This document shows, piece by piece, positions 39,729 to 46,636 of a stretch of 64,000 bases of DNA; within the stretch, counting starts at the first letter, position 1, and each line of letters begins with the position of its first letter. The translations under genes were made by a program, and so were the position numbers. The stretch spans positions 2,703,001 to 2,767,000 of the forward strand of contig NZ_JARXYR010000002.1 of NCBI RefSeq assembly GCF_029893635.1. The letters run 5' to 3'. Source of the DNA: Variovorax sp. TBS-050B. GTDB taxonomy: Bacteria > Pseudomonadota > Gammaproteobacteria > Burkholderiales > Burkholderiaceae_C. Below the pieces are notes generated by a model that did not search any database, was not told the DNA's origin, and saw nothing but the letters and a program-made list of their open reading frames with translations.

Positions 39729-39938
39729 ATGAAGCGACGTGTCTCGCCTGCGCTGATTGCCTTCGGTGCTATTGTTATCTTCGGTTCAGTGAGTGGTGCT
39801 GGTTGGCTATGCCGGGGGCTGGCTTGGTTGGCGCATAGAGAAGCGCTGCGAAGACTATTGCGTCGCCCGAGGGAAGAAAGGGCAGATGGCGCCGATCTAT
39901 CCCAAGACGATGACTGGCGACCGTCAGGGGCCGACTGA
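39729..39938 (+). CDS. Small single-helix membrane protein, hypothetical
   Basis: A 69-residue reading frame: a basic start (MKRRVS), one hydrophobic helix (ALIAFGAIVIFGSVSGAGW), and a charged, Arg/Asp-rich tail. The topology is believable for a small inner-membrane protein with a cytosolic tail, but no ribosome site is clear and no family is recognised. Confidence 0.4.
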   Translation: MKRRVSPALIAFGAIVIFGSVSGAGWLCRGLAWLAHREALRRLLRRPREERADGADLSQDDDWRPSGAD

Positions 39939-40111
39939 GTGCAACTGCCGATAGTCGTCACTCGGCCATACGCCGCCCCTCGACGCTCGCCGCCAGTTGG
40001 CGGGAGGCTTTGAGCGGAAGCGTGTCGCAAAGACGCCGAGGCAGATGAGCGCCCGTTGCCCAGATATCATCCCGCCGACGCACTTTCCCTCATCGCAAAC
40101 GACTCCGTGAC

Positions 40112-40468
40112 ATGCGTGCCGCCCTTTACTACTTGCTGATGCTCCTGCTCGGGTTTGCCTTCTACAAATTCGGGCAAAACTTGCTTCGGAAGCCGCGTTG
40201 GAGTGAGAACGGCGAACGCACCGAAGGCGTTGTAGGCCCCGTGGGGTTGCTTGTGACTACTGGCGTTGCCTGCTACCTGTTGTTTGCGTTACTGCGCGCG
40301 CTGGTTCGCGGTGAAGTGCCATGCGTCGGCAAGGCTTGCACGAATCAGATCTATACCCTGGCGGCCAACGCGGGCGATTACTGGGCCAACATGTTTTTCC
40401 TCGCGTGGATGGTGCTTGGCCTGAGCTATGCGGTCTATGTGACGCTCAAGATTTGGTTCCGAGAGTAG
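40112..40468 (+). CDS. Small multi-helix membrane protein, hypothetical
   Basis: A 118-residue protein with three hydrophobic segments (about 4-20, 42-64 and 88-114) and two Cys residues in EVPCVGKACTN that could form a disulfide on the outer face. No family is recognised. It lies in the lower-GC region with other small membrane proteins. No strong ribosome site is visible. Confidence 0.55.
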   Translation: MRAALYYLLMLLLGFAFYKFGQNLLRKPRWSENGERTEGVVGPVGLLVTTGVACYLLFALLRALVRGEVPCVGKACTNQIYTLAANAGDYWANMFFLAWMVLGLSYAVYVTLKIWFRE

Positions 40469-40559
40469 CGCCGCAGGGGCGGCGAACTGCGATGGGGGCG
40501 GGTGTGCGCGACGATGGCGGCCGCCGCCAACGGCCAATCGCGGCATTCAAAGGAGCTTC

Positions 40560-41057
40560 ATGTTCAGCTTGCTGACGGACTTCGTCGTCGCGATCTTCGA
40601 GTTCATCGTTGACGTGGTGCTCTTCAGAAGGCAGCGCCGCAAGCGCGGTCACAGCGACCGCGCGTTTTCCGACGACGCACACGAGATCGCACGCTTCGAC
40701 CTCATCACGTTGACCTACATTGGTCTCGCCTCGGTCGCGGTGATGATTTTTCTGAGCTTCATCGCAGGTGTTCCGCTAGGCTGGAGCATCGCAGTCAGTA
40801 TCGCTGTGGGCGTGGCTTGGGGTGTCTGGCAATACATGCGGCTGGTCGATAGACCAACGCGAGGCAGTCATCATCACGTGTCACGGCCGGCCCGCTGCTT
40901 ACATGATCTCGCCTCAAGACATGAAGGAATTTCAAGAGGCGCGTGCAGGAGCGGTCAAGGCAAGTCTGCGCGCGATTGGGCCAAGGCAAGCGCACAGGCT
41001 TGGAATGAATTCGATACCAAGTTCGGCGCGTTCGCGGACGAGCACTCAACTCTCTGA
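40560..41057 (+). CDS. Membrane protein fused in frame to antitoxin remnant, hypothetical
   Basis: A 165-residue reading frame with AGGAG before the ATG. Residues 1-97 look like a real small membrane protein: LLTDFVVAIFEFIVDVVLF, a basic loop, then two helices around FLSFIAGVPLGW and VGVAWGVWQYM. From about residue 98 the frame enters DNA that encodes a Phd-like fragment in another frame, then ends with WNEFDTKFGAFADEHSTL, the typical C-terminus of CcdA antitoxins. The present gene therefore seems to be a chance join of a membrane protein gene with toxin-antitoxin debris. Whether the whole product is made is unknown. Confidence 0.5.
   Translation: MFSLLTDFVVAIFEFIVDVVLFRRQRRKRGHSDRAFSDDAHEIARFDLITLTYIGLASVAVMIFLSFIAGVPLGWSIAVSIAVGVAWGVWQYMRLVDRPTRGSHHHVSRPARCLHDLASRHEGISRGACRSGQGKSARDWAKASAQAWNEFDTKFGAFADEHSTL
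40846..40947 (+). pseudogene. Phd/YefM antitoxin remnant
   Basis: Read in frame 1, this stretch gives REAVIITCHGRPAAYMISP followed by QDMKEFQEA, which is the core strand-helix motif of Phd/YefM antitoxins (variants of VxITRHGRPAAVLxSxEDY). It has no proper start and soon loses similarity, so it is a fragment. It overlaps the larger membrane-protein frame. Confidence 0.6.
40965..41057 (+). pseudogene. ccdA: ccdA antitoxin C-terminal remnant
   Basis: Frame 3 reads SARDWAKASAQAWNEFDTKF then GAFADEHSTL and stop. This is the toxin-binding tail of CcdA-family antitoxins (E. coli CcdA ends in NGSFADENRDW). The DNA-binding N-terminus is missing. A ccdB-like start follows 4 bp after the stop, as in intact ccdAB operons. 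Confidence 0.65.
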
Positions 41058-41061
41058 AGCA

Positions 41062-41166
41062 GTGGCGCAATTTGACGTTGGGGAGGTTGGAACTAGACCT
41101 CGAGTCCTGGTTGAAAACGAGCGGCGGCAAAGGGCTTCACAAATCGCCGTGCCGCTGGCGCCAAGG
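41062..41166 (+). pseudogene. ccdB: ccdB toxin N-terminal remnant
   Basis: From GTG 41062 the frame reads VAQFDVGEVGTRPRVLVEN and then QIAVPLAPR, matching the first strands of CcdB (E. coli MQFKVYTY, RYRLFVDV, RMVIPLA). After about 35 codons the similarity stops, and the frame continues as a ligD fragment. The gyrase-poisoning C-terminus is absent, so the toxin is dead. Confidence 0.65.
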
Positions 41167-41340
41167 TTCGACCAAGACATGGTCAAGGCATTCTCGCAAG
41201 CCATTGCTCAGCACCTTGCGAGGACGATACCTTCGCGGCTTGTCGCCAAGAGTGTTCCGTCCAATCGGGCAGGCAAACCGTTCGTCGACTACCTGCGCAA
41301 TGGCCACGGTGCGACGACGGCAGCAGTATGTCTCGCACGA
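41167..41340 (+). pseudogene. ligD: ligD polymerase/primase-domain remnant
   Basis: In the same frame as the ccdB remnant the sequence reads VKAFSQAIAQHLARTIPSR, then NRAGKPFVDYLRNGHGATTA. This is the late part of the bacterial LigD polymerase domain used in Ku-dependent end joining (NRxGKIFVDYLRNGHGATT). Neither the ligase nor the nuclease part is present, and no ku gene lies in the window. The joint with ccdB is abrupt. Confidence 0.7.
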
Positions 41341-41411
41341 TCGGCTGAGGCGGTGAAGCGGCAAACGGCCCGCTCGGGCCGTTTGGTTCTTATCTCCGCC
41401 CGTTCGCGGGA

Positions 41412-41936
41412 TCAGAGACCGTCGCGGTCCGAGTCGCCGGGCACCGCGCGTTCCACGGTGTCGCTCACGCGTTGCCACGCGTCACGCGTCGCATGCTTGG
41501 CGCGGTCCCATTCCAGCGAGGAGCGCCCGCGGGCCGTTCCCCAATCGCGGCTCAGCTCGGGCTCGACCTCTTCGAACCTGCGATTCGGGTAGCGCAAATA
41601 GGCATCGACACCGTAGCGATAGGCCGGTGAATAGTCGTCGTAGCTCGATCCGCTTGCCACGTAGGAGCGCCCCGTGTAGTTGTCGCGCCAGTAGGCATCC
41701 TCGACGTCGGGGTCTACCTTTGCCATGCGCCGGCCGGCCAGGGCTCCGGCGGCTGCGCCGACCGCTGCGCCCACGGCAGCGCCCACCGGGCCGGTCATGC
41801 CGCCGACTGCCGCGCCTGCAGCCGCACCGCCCGCCACGCCACCGGCGACGCCGCCGACCACGGCCCCGGCGCTCGTCGCAGCGGGATGCGAATCGTCCTT
41901 CTCGGCGGGGGTGCGAGTGTCTTTCAGATCAACCAT
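41412..41936 (-). CDS. Glycine-zipper domain protein
   Basis: A 174-residue protein. AAGGAGA precedes the ATG at 41936. Residues about 22-68 form a Gly/Ala zipper (GAVVGGVAGGVAGGAAAGAA and continuing) that should insert in or associate with membranes. The second half is acidic and aromatic (DVEDAYWRDNYTGRSYV, DYSPAYRYGVDAYLRYP), as in small stress-associated proteins found across Burkholderiales. The function is unknown, with a likely link to envelope stress. It faces the pseudogene cluster and is divergent from a small membrane protein frame. Confidence 0.78.
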   Translation of the reverse strand: MVDLKDTRTPAEKDDSHPAATSAGAVVGGVAGGVAGGAAAGAAVGGMTGPVGAAVGAAVGAAAGALAGRRMAKVDPDVEDAYWRDNYTGRSYVASGSSYDDYSPAYRYGVDAYLRYPNRRFEEVEPELSRDWGTARGRSSLEWDRAKHATRDAWQRVSDTVERAVPGDSDRDGL

Positions 41937-42265
41937 GGATGTCTCCTTGGAACGTTGAGGGAAGACCAAAGTTGTACTCATCGCAGTGAAGCCGACAGCG
42001 CCGAGGCACTCGTTGGAATGAAAGGCAGGAGGGAATGGGCATGACAGTCCGCACCTACAGCCGCGAGCATCAGGGTCTCGGATGGGATCACCAAAGGCAA
42101 CAGCCGCAGCCAAAGCCGCTTCGGCGTTTGGAGCTCAGGGCTCCGCCTCGGCATCGCACGTCAGCAGTTGCGCTCCCCTCCGAATCGAGGACCAGGGTCA
42201 GGCCTAGTTGGCGGCTCGGCAAACTCCTACGCAAGGCGCGTGAAGGAGGTCAAGACAATTCATGG
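41937..42265. other. Intergenic stretch without convincing gene
   Basis: This 329-bp gap holds the promoter and ribosome site of the glycine-zipper gene at its left end and AAGGAGGT (42243-42250) at its right end. Reading frames here are Arg/Pro-rich and look accidental. No repeat or RNA gene is seen. Confidence 0.5.
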
Positions 42266-42472
42266 ATGCTCAGAACTCTGCTTTGCACTGTGGCGAGTCC
42301 GGTCATTGCGCTCGCCATGTTGGTCATCGGCGTACTCGCAGCGCTGGTCCACCTCATTGCGATGCCTGCGCTTTATCTCTGGGAAGTTCGACTCGAACGG
42401 AATCCTCCTCGCGGGACCTCGTCCGAAGCTGCCAAACGATCCCGGGTGGCTCGGCAAAGACTTGGCAGATGA
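42266..42472 (+). CDS. Small membrane protein, hypothetical
   Basis: A 68-residue frame with one long hydrophobic segment (VIALAMLVIGVLAALVHLIA) and a basic C-terminal tail (RSRVARQRLGR). AAGGAGGT lies 15 bases before the ATG, a little far. The topology is reasonable for a small inner-membrane protein, but no family is recognised and the frame could be incidental. Confidence 0.35.
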   Translation: MLRTLLCTVASPVIALAMLVIGVLAALVHLIAMPALYLWEVRLERNPPRGTSSEAAKRSRVARQRLGR

Positions 42473-42601
42473 TCGAGTCACAAGTCCCACTGTTTGCCCC
42501 CGACAAACAATCCATGTGCGAACCGCCTGTTTATCCGCACCCGTCGGCCCCCTACATTGACGTCATCCCATCAACGTTCCTGAAGGAAGGAAACCCTCCG
42601 A

Positions 42602-43009
42602 ATGCCCACCCGCGATGTCGTCATGCCTCCCGATCGCCACGCGCTCTACGAGCTGCACCGCTATTCCCCCGCGATCCGCGCCAACGGCCTGCTGTTCGTC
42701 TCGGGCCAGGTCGGCAGCCGCGCGGATGGTTCGCCCGAGCCGGAGCTCGATGCGCAGGTGCGTCTTGCGTTCCAGAACCTCAATGCCATCCTTGCCGCGG
42801 CCGGTTGCAGTTTCAGCGACGTGATCGACGTGACGGTGTTCATGGTCGACCCGCAGACGCATTTCGAACGCGCCTGGGCCGTGGCCGCGGAGTACTGGGG
42901 CGAGGCGCCTTATCCGACGGCGACGGCGGTCGGCGTGACGTGGCTGTCGGGCTTCTCGTTCGAGATCAAGGTGATCGCCAAGCTGCCCGAAGCCGCGATG
43001 CCCCACTGA
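42602..43009 (+). CDS. RidA family protein lacking the catalytic arginine
   Basis: A 135-residue protein of the RidA/YjgF/YER057c family: YSPAIRANGLLFVSGQVG (22-39), FQNLNAILAAAGCSFSDVID and TVFMVDPQTHF. True RidA enamine/imine deaminases have an Arg (R105 in Salmonella RidA) in a PxR motif; here the place reads YPTATAV with Ala107. It therefore belongs to an Rid subgroup with another or no deaminase activity. GAAGGAAGG lies upstream of the ATG. It stands alone, convergent with a flavin reductase gene. Confidence 0.88.
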   Translation: MPTRDVVMPPDRHALYELHRYSPAIRANGLLFVSGQVGSRADGSPEPELDAQVRLAFQNLNAILAAAGCSFSDVIDVTVFMVDPQTHFERAWAVAAEYWGEAPYPTATAVGVTWLSGFSFEIKVIAKLPEAAMPH

Positions 43010-43022
43010 ACGAAGCGCCTGC

Positions 43023-43613
43023 TCAGTAGGGCGGCGCCTTGCGCGCCCGCTGCGCTTTCGCCGCCTCTGTCCACCACGCGAGGTCGTCGGCGAAGCGCCC
43101 GAACGACCGCTCCAGCGATTCGCCTGCGCTGCCGGTGGGCTTGCCGCTCGCATCGAGGGTCTGCGCGATCGGGCCGACGGCGAGGGTGCTCGACACCACG
43201 ACCATGCCCATCTCCGACAGGATCGAGTGCCACACGGTGCCCGAGCGCACGCCCGAGAAGCGGCCGGCCGAATAGCTGGCGACGGCGGCGGGGCGCCAGA
43301 ACCATTCCTCGAGGAAGTGGTCGGTGAGGTTCTTGAGGCCCGGCTGCGGGCCCCAGTTGTATTCGCCGGTCACGAAGACGAAGGCGTCGGCGCTGCGGAT
43401 CTTCTGCGCCAGCGCCTCCATGGCGGCCGGTGCGCTGCCCTGGGGGTACTCCTTGTACATGCGGTCGAGCATCGGCAGGCCGACGGCCTGGGCATCGACG
43501 AGTTCGGCCTTGTCGCCGCGCGCGGCAAGGCCGGCCACGATGTAGTCGGCCAGGCGGATGCCCATGCGGTCCGACCGGTACGAGCCGTAGAAAACCAGGA
43601 TGCTGTCAGCCAT
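43023..43613 (-). CDS. NADPH-dependent FMN reductase family protein
   Basis: A 196-residue flavodoxin-like protein: SILVFYGSYRSDRMGIRLA (FMN phosphate loop), DAFVFVTGEYNWGPQPGLKN with the conserved GEYN motif, and the helix HSILSEMGMVVVSSTL. Members reduce quinones, azo dyes, chromate or supply FMNH2 to partners. No partner monooxygenase is adjacent. The expected location is cytosolic. Confidence 0.9.
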   Translation of the reverse strand: MADSILVFYGSYRSDRMGIRLADYIVAGLAARGDKAELVDAQAVGLPMLDRMYKEYPQGSAPAAMEALAQKIRSADAFVFVTGEYNWGPQPGLKNLTDHFLEEWFWRPAAVASYSAGRFSGVRSGTVWHSILSEMGMVVVSSTLAVGPIAQTLDASGKPTGSAGESLERSFGRFADDLAWWTEAAKAQRARKAPPY

Positions 43614-43719
43614 TCGTCGTCGCTCCGTGTGAGGCCATGGCGGCCAGCGCGCGAGACTACCGCATCGATGTGCCGGCGGCCGTCACTTTTTGCACGCGGC
43701 CTCGCTACCATTGCCGGCC

Positions 43720-44520
43720 ATGAAAACGCCGCCCCTCTTTCGCGCTGCCGCCTCGATGCTGTTCGTCCTCGCTGCCGCGGCGCTGGCGGGCCAGGCGTCG
43801 GCCGGGCCTTCGGCGCAGGTGTTCGATCTGGTGAAGAAGCCCGAGTCGGTCGACCCGGAATGGCGCGTGCGCCTCTGCGCGCTGCTGCCGCAGCCCTGCG
43901 ATCCGCAGACGCTGGGCCTGTACCGTCCGCGCGGCGGCGCGGCGGGCGAGCATGTGGTGATCGCGGCAGAGCCGCTGGCCATGGCGCGCGTGCAGCGCGG
44001 CAAGGGCGCGGGCGGCTGGCAACTGGAGCGCCTGCACGACTTCAGCGGCTACGCGGCGGCAAAGCGCGATGCGGCGAGCGGCAGCGTGGCCGACGCGCAG
44101 TTCTCGCTCGCGCCGGCGCTCTATCCGCTCGCCGAAGGGCAGTGGGCCGCGGCCGTGCTGCAGACGGTGTCGGAGGGCTACTCGGGCGGCGGCGCCTCGT
44201 TCAGCAAGGCCGACTTCGTGCCGCTCGAAGGCACGCGCATCGTGGCCGAGGGCATTCCCTTCTCGTGCACGAAGATGGTCCGCGCCTGCTTCAGCGAAAA
44301 GGAATACCGGCAGTCGAAGCACTGCCACGACGAGAGCAGCGGCAGCCTTCGCATCAGCTACGCCGAAGCGGCGCGGCCCGGCGAGCCCTATCGCTGGCAG
44401 TACACCTGGCTGCAGAACGAGTGGCCGGCGCATCAGCCGGCGAGCGCCGCGACCACCTCGCGCCTGCACTTTGCCGCCACCACCACGGAGCGGGCGGGCT
44501 TCTGCGGCGGGCCGCAGTAG
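43720..44520 (+). CDS. Secreted hypothetical protein
   Basis: A 266-residue protein with a Sec signal peptide (ASMLFVLAAAALAGQASA, cleavage near residue 26). The mature part has several Cys residues (RLCALLPQPCDP, IPFSCTKMVRACFSEKEY, KHCHDE, GFCGGPQ), suggesting disulfide bonds in the periplasm. I recognise no family. It is an isolated gene between a flavin reductase and an MFS transporter gene. Confidence 0.7.
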   Translation: MKTPPLFRAAASMLFVLAAAALAGQASAGPSAQVFDLVKKPESVDPEWRVRLCALLPQPCDPQTLGLYRPRGGAAGEHVVIAAEPLAMARVQRGKGAGGWQLERLHDFSGYAAAKRDAASGSVADAQFSLAPALYPLAEGQWAAAVLQTVSEGYSGGGASFSKADFVPLEGTRIVAEGIPFSCTKMVRACFSEKEYRQSKHCHDESSGSLRISYAEAARPGEPYRWQYTWLQNEWPAHQPASAATTSRLHFAATTTERAGFCGGPQ

Positions 44521-44536
44521 CAGCAGCCGCCGAGGC

Positions 44537-45823
44537 TCAGTCGCGGTGTCGCGGCAGCGTGACCGCGCCCACGTAGAGCGTGCGGCCCGCGCCCAGGCCG
44601 GCGCTCACCAGCGCGATGCCGAGCCCGATGAAGAGCCATGCCGAGGCGCGGAAGCTGCCGGTCCAGCCATGCAGCAGGCCGGCGAGCAGCGGCCCGAAGG
44701 CGGCCACGAGGTAGCCCACGCCCTGCGCCATGCCCGAGAGGTGCGCCGCGATGTGCGAATCGCGCGAGCGCAGCACGATCATCGTGAGCGCGAGCGCGAA
44801 GGTGCCGCCCTGGGCGATGCCCAGCAGCACGGCCCACAGCCACACGCCGCCCAGCGGCGCGAACAGCATCGCGAGCATGGCCATCACGGTGAGCAGCGCC
44901 AGCACGGCCGCCAGGGCGCGCTGGTTGCGCAGCTTCACCGCGAGCGCGGGCACGACGAGGCAGGTCACGACCTGCGTCATGACCGAGAGCGACACCACGT
45001 AGCCCGCGGTCTCGCTGCCCAGCCCGCGTTCGCGCAGGATGGGTGCGAGCCAGCCCATCACGATGTACGCCAGCGCGGACTGCAGCCCCATGAAGAGCGT
45101 GACCTGCCACGCCAGCCGGTCGCGCCACAGGCCGCGCACGGTGAAGCCCGATTCGCTCGCCACCGGCTGCACGGGCAGCGCCTGCGGCGCCCACAGCAGC
45201 GTGACCAGCAGCGCCGGCGCCGCCCACATCGCGAGCGCGACGGTCCATCCGCCGCCCAGTGCGTGTTCGAGCGGCACCGTGAGGCCCGCGGCACTCGCCG
45301 CGCCGCCGCACACCGCCATGGTGTAGAGGCCCATCATCAGCGCCGCCTGACCGGCGAAGTCGCGCTTCACCAGGCCCGACAGCAGCACGTTCGCGACCGC
45401 GATGCCGCTGCCCGCGATGGCCGAGGCGACGAACAGCAGCGGAATGCTGCCGGTGCCGCGCAGCGCGGTGCCCACGAGGATCAGCAGCATGCAGCCGAGC
45501 AGCGTGCGCTCGGTGCCGAAGCGCCGGCCGAGCCCGGGTGCGAGCGGCGCGAACGCGCCGAGGCAGACGATCGGCAGCGTGGTCAGGAGGCTCGCGGCCG
45601 TGGCCGAGAGGCCGGTGGCGCGGATGATCTCCGGCAGCACCACCGAGAGGCTGGCGAACACCGGCCGGAGGTTGAAGGCGATCAGCACCACGCTGGCGCC
45701 GAGCAGGATGCGGCGCGCCAGGCTCGGCGCGGGCGTGGGACGCGGTGCGGGCAGGCTGTCGACTTCGGCGTCGATCAGCATTTCCTTGGCGGCGGCGCCG
45801 GAGGGCAGGGGCATCGAGCTCAT
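44537..45823 (-). CDS. MFS transporter, CynX/NimT family
   Basis: A 428-residue inner-membrane protein with 12 predicted helices. The first helix has VVLIAFNLRPVFASLSVVLP, the signature of the CynX/NimT (cyanate or 2-nitroimidazole) family; GLGRRFGTERTLLGCMLLIL and AYIVMGWLAPILRERGL follow. The substrate is not known. The ATG overlaps the stop of the FadR-type regulator gene by 4 bp, so the regulator probably controls its own transporter. A cynS gene exists 10 kb away, but the two are not clustered. Confidence 0.9.
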   Translation of the reverse strand: MSSMPLPSGAAAKEMLIDAEVDSLPAPRPTPAPSLARRILLGASVVLIAFNLRPVFASLSVVLPEIIRATGLSATAASLLTTLPIVCLGAFAPLAPGLGRRFGTERTLLGCMLLILVGTALRGTGSIPLLFVASAIAGSGIAVANVLLSGLVKRDFAGQAALMMGLYTMAVCGGAASAAGLTVPLEHALGGGWTVALAMWAAPALLVTLLWAPQALPVQPVASESGFTVRGLWRDRLAWQVTLFMGLQSALAYIVMGWLAPILRERGLGSETAGYVVSLSVMTQVVTCLVVPALAVKLRNQRALAAVLALLTVMAMLAMLFAPLGGVWLWAVLLGIAQGGTFALALTMIVLRSRDSHIAAHLSGMAQGVGYLVAAFGPLLAGLLHGWTGSFRASAWLFIGLGIALVSAGLGAGRTLYVGAVTLPRHRD

Positions 45824-46503
45824 GCGCCGCCGCCTTGCGCGAGTGCGTCGATCATCGGCGCCATGAAGGCGCGCACCGCCTCGGCGGCGCGGTCGGGATC
45901 GCGGCTCGCGATGGCCTGGACGATCGCCCGGTGCGCGGCGGCGTCGGGCTCGGGCAGGGCGGCGTCCATCGTGCCCGAGATGGTTTCCTTGATGTAGCCC
46001 GAGATGAAGCGGCAGGTCTCGGCCAGCGCGAGGTTGCCCGAGATGTCGACGATCGCGAGATGGAACGCCAGGTCGCGCTCGATGAACGCCGCGCCGCCGT
46101 CCCCGGCATCGGGCACGCCGCGCTTGTCGAGCAGCGCTTCGAGGTTGCGCAGGTCCCGCGCGGTGTGGCGCACGGCCGCGAGCCGCGCCGCCTCCACCTC
46201 GAGCGCGCGGCGCACCTCGAACTGGTCGCGCAGGCTCGCGCGGCGCATCTTCTGCAGGTTGGCCGCGGGATCGAAGCCCGAGCGCACGTAGGTGCCCGAG
46301 CCCTGGCGCACTTCGAGCAGGCCGCGCGAGACCAGCGTCTTCACGGCCTCGCGCACCGTGCCGCGGCTCACGCCGAGCAGTTGTGCGAGTTGCGGTTCGA
46401 TGGGGATGCGCGAGCCGACCGGCCAGCGGCCGGCGGCGATTTCTGCGCGAATGCTGTTGGCCGCGCTGTCGGCCAGGGAGGTGCGGGGAGCCTGCAGGAG
46501 CAT
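45820..46503 (-). CDS. GntR-family regulator, FadR/FCD subgroup
   Basis: A 227-residue regulator using ATG 46503 (an upstream ATG at 46548 would add an unlikely hydrophobic leader). The winged helix has IPIEPQLAQLLGVSRGTVRE and GLLEVRQGSGTYVR. The all-helical FCD domain shows RDLAFHLAIVDISGN and AAAHRAIVQAIASRDPDRA with metal- and ligand-binding His/Asp residues. It is translationally coupled to the CynX/NimT-type transporter and probably responds to the imported acid. Confidence 0.92.
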   Translation of the reverse strand: MLLQAPRTSLADSAANSIRAEIAAGRWPVGSRIPIEPQLAQLLGVSRGTVREAVKTLVSRGLLEVRQGSGTYVRSGFDPAANLQKMRRASLRDQFEVRRALEVEAARLAAVRHTARDLRNLEALLDKRGVPDAGDGGAAFIERDLAFHLAIVDISGNLALAETCRFISGYIKETISGTMDAALPEPDAAAHRAIVQAIASRDPDRAAEAVRAFMAPMIDALAQGGGA

Positions 46504-46636
46504 GAACAGTAGAAGAGAGAACGAAAGCCGCCCCAGGAGGGCGGTCATTGAATCATTGGATGAATTCTCGTGCGCCTCGAATGCCGCAGTCGCCCGCAGG
46601 GGATTGGCCGGCGCCTGCCCGCCGGCCGGCGCCGCG

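Noticed and set aside
41812..41900. Repeated GCC/GCG words as a tandem DNA repeat
   Set aside because: They encode the Gly/Ala zipper of the minus-strand protein, a known domain type.
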